Assembly: GCA_963678705.1 (NCBI GenBank)
Contig: CAVMBN010000211.1
Location: 99,264 to 163,263 of the forward strand
DNA from: Panorpa germanica
Taxonomy: Eukaryota; Arthropoda; Insecta; Mecoptera; Panorpidae
DNA length: 64,000 nucleotides
Direction: 5' to 3'
Position numbers and translations under genes: made by a program. Under the pieces are notes generated by a model that was given only the letters and a program-made list of their open reading frames with translations, searched no databases and was not told the origin of the DNA. Of the stretch, positions 34,691-46,232 are shown piece by piece (position 1 is the first letter of the stretch; the number at the start of each line of letters is the position of its first letter).

Positions 34691-35044
34691 TTAGGCCCTC
34701 CGCACACGAGTCGACTGATTGCAAACTAGTCGTGTCATGTTTCGTGACTATTGCATTTTTAACAATAGCATAACCAGGGATTTTATTGTGTCGTATTTGT
34801 AAGTATGTATGTATTTAAATACTTTTGAATAGTATTCGTGCACATCTTTGTTCATGATGTCATCATCAAAAGCATGCAACCAAGAAACAGACTCAAAACC
34901 AGTTTAGTTTCGTTCGTGCCATGTGTTTTCTCTCACTTGTATAACGTGCGTTGTCTCACTAACAGCACAGTTCCATTTTCATTCCGTTTGGGCAGATTCG
35001 GGGTTGAGGTTTGCAATCAGTCGCCTCATGTGGGGACGGCCTAA
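34691..35044. mobile_element. MITE with TTAGGCC termini (354 bp)
   Basis: The ends read TTAGGCCCTCCGCACACGAG and, inverted, GGGGACGGCCTAA. Both carry the inner motif CGACTGATTGCAAAC. A related left part lies at 61966-62093. No ORF of meaning was seen. Confidence 0.7.
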
Positions 35045-35353
35045 GAGATATAAATAATAGATAATTGAATAGATAAATTAATTAGTAAATACATATGCTA
35101 TTACATAGAAATAAGAATATAAACTAAATTACATATTTCACAATATAATAAATACAAATATATAAAAATACAATAATACATGTCTTATTAAAGATAAAGA
35201 TAGGCTTGTTGTTATTTAACTTATACTTGATTAATATTAACTATTGTATTTATTTATTATTAGTATTATTAATTATTCGGGAAGGTATTCATACTTCAAC
35301 TATTGCTGTTGACTACTATTATTATTGGGCAAGTGTCATTTTACAATATATAC
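35045..35353. other. AT-rich spacer with a short dispersed repeat
   Basis: A segment around 35177-35245 (ACATGTCTTATTAAAGATAAAG onwards) recurs at about 43424-43495. No gene was seen. Confidence 0.5.
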
Positions 35354-35357
35354 ATAT

Positions 35358-35650
35358 AATTAAAGTTTGAGTAATTTAGACTTTAATAAAAAAAACAATT
35401 TATTTTAATTTTACTTAAATAATATTTATTTGGTTCAATTACTAACTGCGCGATGCAGTTTATACATGAACTCAAATGGTGAGCCAGCCAATTACTATCT
35501 GCACGATGCAGATTATACATGAACTTGAACTAATTAGATTAAGACTAATACATTACTTATATACTATTTTACTATCTCTAGAGTGCTTGGTCAGCAAAGA
35601 TACTGAAGAGACATTGTTAGTTTGTGTCGCATGGAACGTGTGTTATAACA
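35358..35650 (-). repeat. 3' LTR of errantivirus-like copy 2
   Basis: 293 bp, followed inward by the polypurine tract (35651-35660). It has two CTGCATCGYGCAG motifs in U3. Confidence 0.95.
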
Positions 35651-35671
35651 CCTCCCCTATAAGATAAAATC

Positions 35672-37370
35672 TTATGCTTCAAATGTAGCAAAAGGTTTTT
35701 GCAACTCTTCAATATTTTTGCTATCTATTTCTTGTGCATTTTCATTTTTTATTATTTTTATTTTTCTAAAATATTTGATTATCTTATATAATACAATAGT
35801 AATTATTATGAATAATATGGGTAATAATGTATAATTAATTATGTGCACATAGTCTGGGATTTTTCTGTCATCGAAGTCTTCAGGTAGTAGGGCTAGGGTG
35901 ATCTGTAGCTTGTCTACGTTGCCCAGGTCCAGGTGTTTTAGGTTGGTCACGGTAGAGATGTTTAGGTGTTTGTTTTGGATCTCTGGTATTTTCGGCAGGG
36001 AAATGGTGTTCCAAGCTTCGACTTTCTCTTCTATATCCATGTATTGAAGAGTATTATCTGAAACAGAAAATTGACAATCTCGTGCAAGGTGTATTATATA
36101 CGTTCCTTGTAGACGTATGTCACGCTGGCTGTTGCATGTTAAGGTGCCACTGGTTTCGTCATTTGTGATTAACATCCAGGTGTTGAATTCGATGTTCTGG
36201 ATCTTGATGCCGGTTAGAGAAATCACTAAGGGTTGACATTTGCTGGTTGGCTGGTTTTGAATTAGTTCTATCTCGCAGGTGGTTTCCTCGATGTTGAGTG
36301 GTTCGCTAAGCTTGCATAGGAATTGATTGTTATATATTTCTTTGCAGGGTGCATTAAAATCTACATGTTTATACTCATTCACAATGGTGTATTGGGTTCT
36401 GGGAATAATCATTTGGAATTTATTGTTATAAGGTATGGGTATTGGATATAGTTTATAATACGTGAATATATTAGGGTTTACTAGTGGTATATTTATTACA
36501 AAAACGATTAAGTTTTTATTGGTGTATGCTTTGACTTTGCTAATAGTTTCATATTGTTGAATGTTCTCTGATGTAATATCGTAAGGCAGTTTGATATGTT
36601 TGGTTGTATCAACATGTTCCTTTATTGCTTGTAATTCTGCTAATAGGTGATCAGGTTCCAGGATTGAACCACTAAGCGTGTTCAGTTTAGCGAATGTTAT
36701 GTCAGTTTCAATGGTTCTTAGTAGGTGCAAAAGTAATTGCATTGATTGACTGACAAGTCCGATCGATTCTGTTATAAAGATGTTAAATACTTGGTGTTGG
36801 AGTTTATCGATATCGTTCATTAGGAATTTGGTACGTTTATCTAGTTCTTCTTGATTAGAATCAATGGTGTGTAGAGCCGATTTAAATTGATCGAGTATAT
36901 CGTTTGTTAATTTTATTTGTTTAGATATAGCTTTATTTAGAGTTTCTTGTTTATTATCAAGTGTCTCCAGGGCTAAATTTATACGCTCGCCGTCGTTAGC
37001 GTCTAGGTTTCCACCGATTGCTTTCCAAACAGTACCTAAGCCATCTATGAAGCCTCTTTTTTCTCTTCGAGTTGGGAGAATTTGTTTAAATTTTCTACTT
37101 ATTTCCATATCCAGGATGTCCATTACAGCAGTGCTGTGCCCATAGGTTGTAAATTTCTTTTTTTCTAATTTCGTTTTAATATCTTCTCTAGTCAGGTGTA
37201 CGTGGTTATAATATTTTTTTAAGGGGTCCAAATCTATTTTCTTGACTAAAGTCCAATATTCCTTGATGTTTTGGGCTGTTCCTAGTTGCACAGGATATAA
37301 TCCTGGGTTATCAGTGATTTTAATAATTCGGCATTCATTAATATCGCTGGTGTTGGTTGCGGTGATGATC
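35672..37370 (-). CDS. env: Env, main exon (errantivirus F-like envelope glycoprotein)
   Basis: The open frame runs from the acceptor at 37370 to the stop at 35672. The first internal Met (37291) gives 539 residues, but that start lacks a signal peptide. Joined to the leader exon (41891-41934) the product is predicted to be 580 residues. It has a furin-type site RREKR, followed at once by a fusion-peptide-like GFIDGLGTVWK. A long amphipathic region comes next, then a Cys-containing domain (CKEIYNNQFLCKL and further Cys) and a membrane segment (LLPILFIIITIVLY). A charged cytoplasmic tail of about 30 residues ends the protein. This is the architecture of errantiviral Env and baculovirus F-like fusion proteins (Pfam baculovirus F family). 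Expected role: a trimeric membrane-fusion protein. No lesion was seen. Confidence 0.9.
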
Positions 37371-39786
37371 CTGCAACAATCAGGATTTCTTAGTACTTGA
37401 TCGTGTTTTTAATATATTTATTTATAATTAATTAATAAATAAATAATTCATTTGTATTTCGGGATTTGAGTGCATGATGTATTTGTGCTTTGTATGCCCG
37501 TGTCGTTTAAATACTTCTAGGACCTCTTCTTTTGTTCTATTAAAAAGTCCTTGTGCTATAGGGGGCATTCGTATTGTTAATTCGGTTGGTGAATTTTCAA
37601 ATTTTTTTAGAAATTCGGAAATTTGTCCAGGCAGTTTTGTTGATTGCAGACTGGATTTATTGTGTGTCCAAATGTTCTTCCTCGAGTGAGTTTATATGAG
37701 AAAAGTGAGGGCCCTCTACGAGGTTATTAGTTCTTTTAGCTTTATTTAATATGTATTCGAAATTGAGTGTGTTTTTTTTTTTGCTATTAACTTTGCGAAT
37801 CCATTGTAGTATCTTGGTTTTTCGTCTCTGGGATTGAATTTGTCGTGAACTAGGTGTAGAATATAATCTGTCTTAGATTTATCGACAGGTAGTGTAGTGC
37901 GTTCGAATAGGACGTTAATTCTTTTCTCATTAAATTCGTTTGGAGTTGGAATTTTCATTTTGGTTTTCACTAGGTTATCTACATGTGTTTCTCTTAATTT
38001 TTAATTTTTTAGATCTTCTATTTTAGCTATATAGGTATCGGATACTTCTAGTACTTTTAAGGGTCCTGTGTTCATTATTCGGCTTTTACCCTGTTTTGAT
38101 ATAGTTCTAGTATCGTGGAATGTGCTCATTCTGTTGGAGAATTACTTTCATGTCTGTATGGTGTTGTTATATGAATTTTAATTTTATATAATTCTTGTAA
38201 TTCTTTGATGAGATTATTTGAGAATTCAGTTATATTTGTATATTTTTTTTTTAATATTATTTGTAATATGATTGGGTATGCCGTGGTGTGAGAAATACGT
38301 TATTAGTTTATCGGCAATTTCTGTGGATGACCTATTGGCGATTTTGTATGCCTGTGTGTATTTTAAAAATACATCTATTATAGTAAGGAATTGGGTATTG
38401 TCTATACCAAACGTATCTATATGTAATTTCTCAAGTGGTCTCTCAGGTGTTTCGGTGTTATTTAGCGGTGCTCTAATTGGTTTTCTTTTATATTTGCACT
38501 GTTTGCATGTGCTGCAGTTATTGATGAAATTTTCGACATCTTTTCGTAGACTAGACCACGTATATCTTTCGCAAATTAATTTGTATGTGACGTCTATTAC
38601 TTCATTACTTGCTGATTCTGATTATTACTCTGGTGGTTCTTTTACTTAAAAAAGGTTTCATGTTTTTATTCCGCTATTGCTATGTTTTTTGTTAGTGTTC
38701 ATGTATACTGTGTCTACATTTGGATTTTTAACAGTAGCTTTAATCATGATAATAAATTGTACTGTCTGTATTTATTTCCTTAACTTTATGCACATAACAT
38801 TGCTATTTTATTTTTATGTTTTTCAATGTGTTAGTCTATGGGTTATCATAGTAGCTAAATTAGAAATGCTTAGTTTGTTAATGTAGCATTATCTTTTGTA
38901 CTGGAGTATGGGGTTTCATTACATTACATCTTATAATAACACATCTCATGAGTGACAGGGGCATGTTTATGCTTTATGATACGGTGGACTCTGGTTTTGT
39001 GGAATGCGCTTATATTATGATCTCACAGTTGTTTTTGTGTTATTTAGCGTTTTCAAATCATAGTATTTGCATTGCTTGCATGTGTCGTAATTGATAATGA
39101 TAGTTTCCACGTATTTTATTAGATTACACGAGTATATCTTTCGTAAATTACCTTGTGCGTTTCGTTTGTTTCTTGATGTCTGATATATTTATATCATTTT
39201 TTATTTTATGCTCATTTTTATATTTGCCGATGGTGTTTATCTTTTAAATTATTGTACATTTAACACGTGTTATCATTACAATGCGTTTAATGAGTTTTAT
39301 TTTTAAGTGTAGTTTTTGTTAATGTAGATATTAATAGGTCATGTTTCTTTATTTTAATTTAAATAATTTGGTCTTTTCATTAATTTTAATAATTTTAACT
39401 GCGTCGGTGTTTGTATCGAAATAGTTATTTTATTATTATTTGATGTCGCTTAATTTGTATGTTTTTATGTTTGTTGTATTGTTTATAGGTTTTACTGCTG
39501 GTTTAAGCGATTTTCTGCATTAAGGTGGTTATTTATGATTCTCAATTCGTTTCATCATCTCCTTTTTCTTTTTGTCTGTTGTGTTTTGGAAAAGTATTGT
39601 TTATCGTGATATTTGTAGTAATTTATTTAAATAGTTGTTCTGTATAATTATTTCAATAGTTCATACAATTTTCATTATTAAGGTGGTTGTCCGTTTTAGG
39701 GTTTTATAATTTTTAGTTTTAAATTTCGGAGTTCAATATTATATAGTCCGGTGGGTTTGGTTGCTTGCGGTTGTGTATTTGAATTG
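37371..39786 (-). pseudogene. Pol remnant and flanks, copy 2
   Basis: Read on the minus strand from gag towards env: stop-dense AT-rich sequence (39786-39190), a weak second integrase zinc-finger-like piece (about 39000-39130), then the integrase zinc-finger half and core start (about 38580-38270). The core has lost its third catalytic residue. Unassigned coding scraps follow (37746-37970, with LFERTTLPVDKSKTDY). There is no protease, RT or RNase H motif. The order is the same as in copy 1. Confidence 0.8.
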
Positions 39787-41376
39787 TTAAGGTTCGGGTA
39801 GAAATTTTAATTTTTTCGGGAAGTATTGAAGACTTTTTGAAGTTAATCTTATCAGGAAGTTCTTTAAAGTAAAGTCATTATATATTTTATTATTTTTATT
39901 CGTCATGATATTTGTCAAATATTCATCTATCCAGTTATTATTTTTATTTCGTTTGGTTCCATATAGTTGCTTTAGTTGTGCCGAATTTCTAATCTTCTGT
40001 CCACGAATTATTTCTTTTCTGTGATCATTTATCCACAAAGTGTGTGCCTCGTTTTCTGAATCTTCTTGTTTTTCTGGTATGCATTTAGCTTTGTTTCTTT
40101 TTTTCTTTTCAATTTTTTCTTTTATTTTAAAATTTTGATTTTTATTATTTCCTGCTTTTCCTTGCTTTATATTGTGTAATTTTTTTACTTCAGAATATTG
40201 CATATTTTGTTTTTCTGCTACTTGTTTGATTTTTTGTAGATTTTTTACTTTAAAATCTAGAAACTTTGGATTTTTTGATTGTTGCTTAACATTTTGTTGA
40301 TTTTGTATTTCGAAATGTTGTGAATTTTGATTCTCTGATTCTTGTTTCATATTTTGCTGATTTCCTGTGTTTTGTTTGACGCTTACTTTTCTTTGCTTCA
40401 TTTTAACTTCAACAATTGTCTTTTTCTTTACTTCTGTTTTGGTAAACTCTTTAAGTTCTTTTTCCTTTTCATCTGTATTCAGAACTTCTTCTGAATTATT
40501 TTGGCTTTGTATTTTAATATTTGTGGGCACATTGATCGCCATTTCTTTATGTAATTTGATATCGTTTTTATTTTCATTTGTTTCTGTGTCCCGTTTTTCT
40601 TCTGAATTTTGATTTTGTATTTTGATTTCTGTACTCTCGTTGTTTATGATTACTTCTTGTAGTTCCGTCCGTACATTGTCTATTTCTTTATTCTCAATAG
40701 TTTGTTCGATTATTGTTTCACACGGTTTTTGTGTTGACGGCTCTGTTTGAAAATCTTGTGTGTTCTTCACTTGTTGTTGGTGAGGGTGGTTATATTCCTC
40801 GTTAGTATGGATTTCGTGGTTCGTCATATCTTCTATTATTAATTCTAGAAGCTCATCCATTGTGTTAGGATTTTGGCGTCTTAATTTACATCCAAGAGGA
40901 TCGTTTAGCTCCTTTATGAAATCTCTCACCATCAGGGAATCATGATGTTTTGCCAGTGCTTTACTATTTAAAGATGTTTTATTGTGAAGTGTGTTCAAAA
41001 CATTAAAGTTGTTAACTGATTCTAAACATCTAAAGTAATAAGTAATAACTTTCTCATTAGGCTTTCGTTTAAGTGTTGTTGTATCCGGGATATGGCTGCG
41101 GTTTTTAGTATAACTATTTATTAAAATAGTTTTTAATTTCTCCCATGTATTAATATGTTTATTCTTTATTAAACTTGCTGCGTCTCCAATAATCTTGCTT
41201 TTTATAGCTGAGAGCAATAGACCGTTATTCCTAATAGCTTCTTTTTTATCTTCATTTTTACCGGGGAATATGGCAAAATTATCTATGATCACTTCGTAAT
41301 CTTCTATAAAATTCGTCAGCGAATTGTTTCCATTATATTCTTTTACATAATTTAGATAAATATGGAATGTCTCCAT
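39787..41376 (-). CDS. gag: Gag of errantivirus-like copy 2 (529 aa, intact)
   Basis: It starts METFHIYLNYVKEYNGNN. Residues 1-190 form the helical capsid-like region (includes FIEDYEVIIDNFAIFPGKNE and MDELLELIIEDM). Residues 190-420 are a Gln/Asn/Lys/Glu-rich low-complexity linker with repeated QQNxKQxSxNQN-type units. The last 100 residues are basic (KKKRNKAKC, then IIRGQKIRNSAQLKQLYG). There is no zinc knuckle, as in other errantiviruses. The start is the first ATG after the leader repeats. Gag would assemble particles in the cytoplasm. It is longer than most errantiviral Gag proteins (roughly 400-450 residues) because of the linker. Confidence 0.88.
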   Translation of the reverse strand: METFHIYLNYVKEYNGNNSLTNFIEDYEVIIDNFAIFPGKNEDKKEAIRNNGLLLSAIKSKIIGDAASLIKNKHINTWEKLKTILINSYTKNRSHIPDTTTLKRKPNEKVITYYFRCLESVNNFNVLNTLHNKTSLNSKALAKHHDSLMVRDFIKELNDPLGCKLRRQNPNTMDELLELIIEDMTNHEIHTNEEYNHPHQQQVKNTQDFQTEPSTQKPCETIIEQTIENKEIDNVRTELQEVIINNESTEIKIQNQNSEEKRDTETNENKNDIKLHKEMAINVPTNIKIQSQNNSEEVLNTDEKEKELKEFTKTEVKKKTIVEVKMKQRKVSVKQNTGNQQNMKQESENQNSQHFEIQNQQNVKQQSKNPKFLDFKVKNLQKIKQVAEKQNMQYSEVKKLHNIKQGKAGNNKNQNFKIKEKIEKKKRNKAKCIPEKQEDSENEAHTLWINDHRKEIIRGQKIRNSAQLKQLYGTKRNKNNNWIDEYLTNIMTNKNNKIYNDFTLKNFLIRLTSKSLQYFPKKLKFLPEP

Positions 41377-41520
41377 TTTGATTTATAGTGTAACTTTTAT
41401 TTAAGAAAAGTTATTTTGTAAACATTTTATTTTTAAAAATTATTATTATTATATAGTTAATTTGCAAGTATTTTATTATATTACATTATAGTATTACTTT
41501 TGATATTTTTAATTTTCATT

Positions 41521-41807
41521 AGGCCTATATAAGCGATTTATATTCCTTTTTAGAAAATTATTATTTAATTATTGTATTACGTTGCGTAATTTATATTTTA
41601 TTTTAATATTATTTTTAATATTTGGTAGGCCTGTATAAGCGATTTATACTCCTTTTTTTAAATTTAATTATTATGTATTACGTTGTGTAATATTTATTTT
41701 AATATTATTTTTAATATTTGGTAGGCCTGTATAAGCGATTTATACTCCTTTTTTTAAATTTAATACCTGTTTTAGGCCTGTATAAGCGATTTATACTCCT
41801 TTTTAAA
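41521..41807 (-). repeat. Leader repeat array, copy 2 (four units)
   Basis: Four copies (41521-41553, 41627-41665, 41721-41760, 41773-41807) of the motif seen in copy 1, each holding GTATAAATCGCTTATAC. They lie between the env donor and gag. Confidence 0.85.
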
Positions 41808-41890
41808 CAGGAAATATTATTGTAAAAATAATAATAATTTTTGTTTTTGGGAAGTGTGAATATAGAAAGGAAATATGAATGAGTACTCAC

Positions 41891-41934
41891 ATTACGATTA
41901 TCACCGCGATGCCTTGCGAGATCTTCATGTCCAT
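41891..41934 (-). CDS. env: Predicted env leader exon (signal-peptide start), copy 2
   Basis: The minus-strand ATG at 41932-41934 opens 14 codons plus two bases and meets a GTGAGT donor at 41890. The acceptor (CCTGATTGTTGCAG) ends at 37371 and the env body starts at 37370. The phase closes exactly and forms a Met codon. The leader begins MDMKIS and is hydrophobic towards the donor, continuing after the junction. It is identical in layout to copy 1. The removed intron contains the leader repeats, gag and the pol remnant (about 4.5 kb). Confidence 0.72.
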
Positions 41935-42119
41935 ATGCTGCTGCTAGTGGGTCGATGAGCCTCGGAGCACTTCAGTTTCTGTTTTTATTTCACTCCACTA
42001 TTTATTAAGTTCACTTTATTTTTTAACTTTATTTTTGTAGGTTTCGAAATATTAAGTTAACCATAAAAATGGAAAAATTTACAGCGATTGTAATTCCTTA
42101 ATATCCTACCGACTGCGCC

Positions 42120-42412
42120 AATTAAAGTTTGAGTAATTTAGACTTTAATAAAAAAAACAATTTATTTTAATTTTACTTAAATAATATTTATTTGGTTCAA
42201 TTACTAACTGCGCGATGCAGTTTATACATGAACTCAAATGGTGAGCCAGCCAATTACTATCTGCACGATGCAGATTATACATGAACTTGAACTAATTAGA
42301 TTAAGACTAATACATTACTTATATACTATTTTACTATCTCTAGAGTGCTTGGTCAGCAAAGATACTGAAGAGACATTGTTAGTTTGTGTCGTATGGAACG
42401 TGTGTTATAACA
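42120..42412 (-). repeat. 5' LTR of errantivirus-like copy 2
   Basis: 293 bp. It ends at the primer-binding site TGGCGCAGTCGGTAGGAT (read on minus, just below 42121). Confidence 0.95.
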
Positions 42413-42416
42413 ATAT

Positions 42417-43604
42417 TATAGTTTAATTATTCACTGTTATTATTATCTTTAGCAGTTGCATCTTTGTTTTTGCGGATTTATATTACACCTTTGTGTCACT
42501 GTTAACTGATAGCATTTGGATTTCTTTGAAAGCGTTCCTCTCATTTGTTCTGCTTGTTCAATTTAATTGTTACAAGCGGGTTATAATTAATAGATTATTA
42601 CTAAATTATTCACAGCTATTTCAATTATTACCCATAATATAGCATCCAATCATTTTTGCATTTGTTTTTTCCATTTATCCGTTTTTTCTCAAATAATTTT
42701 ATTTTTTAATTTCTATTTGTTATATATTCTATTATATTTCTATTTTAATTTCTTTCTAATTATTTTATCTTTTAATTTTAGTATAAATTCGGCAATATAT
42801 ATATATTTCCCGACTGAAAAATATTTCGTATCTATAATATCTATTCGTATCTATTTCGTCGTTTTGTTTCTTACAAATTTGTGTGTGAGTTATATTTAAT
42901 ATTATGTTTTGCAAACATTTTTAAGTAAATGGATGGGTTTCTAATATAACCAATTTTGTCGCACAAGTATTTTTGTTTTGTCATTAATAGCAATATTCCG
43001 TTTAATAATAACAAGTAACTGGTATTTTCAATTTCAATTATGTTCTTTCCTGGAACCTCTTCCATCATTGTCGTTTTCTGAATTTATCGCATTTTTGAAA
43101 GTTAGGCTGCAAACATCATACACAATAATTATGTTGATCTTTAGGTTTTAATTATGCTTAAGAGTGCAAAATATTGTTTTATCAATACCTGATGATAGAA
43201 CTTTCATTTTAAAAATATTTTATTATACTATTCAATTAATTTTAATAAATATTATAAATTAATTTATAATTTTTAATGTGGGAACACACCTCTCCCCAAT
43301 AACAAATCCCGGCACATATATAAATGCATGCATATACTCTCACGCACACATAAGCAATTCATTTATACTCACTCATACATATACCAAGTACATGTAATAA
43401 ATACAAATTTGTTAAAACACAATAACATGTCTAATTATAGAAAAAGATAGGCTGGTTATTGTTTAACTAATACTTGATTAATATTTATTTAATAACATTA
43501 TTTTTGTTCCTTCATTTTTCACAAGCTCCGTTTCACTTGTAATAGAGTTTAAATGGTCAGCAAACCGACCATGTTTAGAAAAATATACAGTAATTATTAT
43601 AAAA
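42417..43604. other. AT-rich stretch without a recognised gene
   Basis: Only short AT-driven ORFs (42717-42899 and 42871-43068). A dispersed repeat piece lies near 43424-43495. Confidence 0.5.
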
Positions 43605-44527
43605 TTATTAAATATATTAGGAATATTAATTAAAAGTGCTGCATTCCTAAGAAATAAAACATATTTCTACGAAACAAAGATATCGATAGGGCCGATGTAT
43701 TTAAGATGTCGATAACTGAAATACCTACTTTGTTTTTGACAGTTCTATCATAAGTACAAGTAACACACAACGGCTATTCGTTTATTACTGTAAGTAATAT
43801 TTCACGAAAAGAAACTGCAGTGGACATTCGGAAATAGTGTGTTAATTAATATACAAAGGTATTTTTAATTGCATTTTATTGTAGATTTAAAGGTAACTCT
43901 TTAGTTCAGCTTAATTTTTTGTTGTGAAATGTTTTGAAAAAATGCACTTTTTATGTTTTATGGAGCTTGTTCTGTGTTCAAAACATGTACAAACCATTAC
44001 TTAATAGTCATTATAGCACTTTCAAATAAGAAATAGACTTTTAGATTTGAAGTTGAAATTTATAATATGAGGTTAGAAATAATACGACATTGTTCCACAT
44101 TAATGCCGTCATCTTTAACATTCATTAGTCAACTTTAACCATGAATATTGTCTAGTTCTTAATAAATTGTAGTATAAGACTATTACGTAATCATTTGTTC
44201 GTCTTTTGACTGTATGAAAAGGGCATTAAATATACAAAAGGGCAATAGTTCTAATTATTAATAAACAAACTAATTATTAACAACATCATCGAAGTGGTTT
44301 AAATCATGCTATAACATTATCATCAATTACATTTACTTATTTTTGTTTTGTGTTACAAAGGAATAATTCCTTATAATACAGTTTTACATTAAACTAACTT
44401 AACCTCACTTAGTTTTCTTTACTATATAATGTGGTTTCTTTTGTCTTCAAGATTATACTCTTTGGGTTTTTACTGGAAATAAATTCATTTCTTTGTTTTT
44501 AGTAAACTCTAAAATTGTTGTACTACA
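43605..44527 (+). promoter_or_regulatory. Promoter, 5' untranslated exon and intron of zinc-finger gene C
   Basis: The segment 43605-43966 recurs in direct orientation at 63635-64000, so it is a conserved upstream unit. A likely first exon ends CAAAG before a GTATTT donor near 43859. The acceptor TTTGTTTTTAG lies at about 44503, 25 bases before the ATG. Confidence 0.55.
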
Positions 44528-45909
44528 ATGGAGGATTACAAATCCAAGCAAATAAAACTAGAAATTGATGTGGGGTTAAATGAACCTATGGAAACAGCAG
44601 ATGTAAACGAAGATATCAAAATAGAAATAAACGAAGGACGCCGCGTTGTCAAAGATGCAGAGTTATGTCCTGTAATAAAAGCAGAAATTAAAGAAGAACC
44701 AGGCTATAGTTCAGGGGAAACTACTACTGGAAGTTATTTTATCAAATTAGAGCCCATGGATGATTCATCAGTTTTAGTTTGTGATTATTGTAGGGACGAA
44801 TTTTCAGATGCTACTAAATTGCAAGACCACCTAAAATACTCTCCTGGTTGTAGGGAAAATGTGGAAGTCACCGTTGAAAAACCGGACGCTTTACTGAATA
44901 GTGAACGACTACAGACTGACAAAGTAAAAACGTAACTGAATCCTTATATCTGTGAAGTATGTAGCAAATCGTTTAAGAGTAAGGCAGTAATTAAAAAACA
45001 TTTGCAAGTGCATTCAGTAAAGAAAACTCATTGTTGTAATGAGTGTAATAAAACGTTTAAACGCTCATATTATTTAAAACGACATAAAAACACACATTTA
45101 GGTTTAAAACCATTTTCTTGTGATGTCTGTAATAAAACATTTAGTACATCATCTTATATAAAACTACATAAAAACACACATTTAGGTTTAAAACCATCTA
45201 TTCTAAAACGACATAAAAACACACATTCAGCTATAAAACCATTTTCTTGCGATGTCTGTAATAAAACATTTAATTTTTTATCTTATTTAAAACAACATAA
45301 AAACACATTTTAGCTATAAATCCATTTTCTTGCGATAAATGTAATAAAACGTTTAGTCATTCGTATAGTTTAAAACGACATAAAAACACACATTTAGGTG
45401 TAAAACCATTTTCTTGCGATGTCTGTAATAAAACATTTAATTTTTCATCTAATTTAAAACAACATAAAAACACACATTTAGGTTTATTTTGTTGCATAGA
45501 ATGTAATAAGACGTTTAGAAGTTCATCACATTTAACAGACCATAGAAACACACATTTAGGTGTAAAAACATTTTCTTGTGACGTATGTAGTAAAACGTTT
45601 AGCCAATCATCAGATTTAAAACGACATACGAACACACATTTAGCTTTAAAGCCATTTTCTTGTAACGAATGTAATAAAACGTTTAGTTCATTATCAGATT
45701 TAAAACGACATAGGAACACACATTTAGGTTTGAAACCATTTTCTTGTGATGAATGTAGTAAAACGTTTGGTCGATTATCGACTTTAAAGCAACATAAAGA
45801 CTCGCATTCTGGATTAAAGCCATTCTGTTGCACTGTATGTAATAAATGTTTCACACAATCTAGTACTTTAAAGCAACATCAAAAAACTAATTTAGTTTCA
45901 AGTATCTAG
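44528..45909 (+). pseudogene. C2H2 zinc-finger gene C, broken by a stop and a frameshift
   Basis: It starts MEDYKSKQIKLEID. The acidic N-terminus has at least six psi-K-x-E motifs (IKLE, IKIE, IKAE, IKEE, IKLE). A C2HC-like finger follows near residues 88-112 (CDYCRDEFSDATKLQDHL...C). An AAA-to-TAA change at 44933-44935 (intact in paralogue D) stops it after 135 residues. The frame then runs on through three or four fingers. A partly deleted finger occurs near 45196, and an indel near 45308 ends the frame. Seven more fingers continue in the next frame to a TAG at 45907-45909. Finger linkers are HLGLKPF or HLGVKPF. Confidence 0.8.
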
Positions 45910-46203
45910 TTGTGTTCTGACGGTTGAGAAATTTAGGATTACATTTCCTAAACTAACTTTCATTTATATTTTCAGGATTTTTACGATGTAACAGTTCTTT
46001 AATAGATAATAAGATTAATATGACGAAAGCAAATTGTTTTACTCTTGTTATATTTCATATTAAAATATGTTCAATTTTAATTTTTTGGTAGTGCTAATTC
46101 TAAGATACCTCCGTCAATAGACAAAGAATTATTTAAGGCACTTGTCAATACGCATTTGCATCACATTTTCATGCATTATTACAAAGATATGCCACAATAT
46201 TTA

Positions 46204-46232
46204 GTATATATATATATATATATATATATATT
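46204..46232. repeat. (TA)n microsatellite
   Basis: About 14 TA units. The corresponding place in the other arm (near 59470) has only about five. Confidence 0.9.

Larger units (their letters stand above)
35354..42416 (-). mobile_element. Errantivirus-like LTR element, copy 2: young, gag and env open, pol deleted
   Basis: It is bounded by ATAT target duplications (35354-35357 and 42413-42416). The two 293-bp LTRs (35358-35650 and 42120-42412) differ at one base that I can find (C/T within GTCGYATGG). The primer-binding site rc(CCGACTGCGCCA) and the polypurine tract are intact. Gag (529 aa) and Env are open. Pol is reduced to a fragment of integrase. The same pol-less structure in copy 1 shows it was inherited, so the lineage was mobilised without its own reverse transcriptase. 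Confidence 0.95.
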
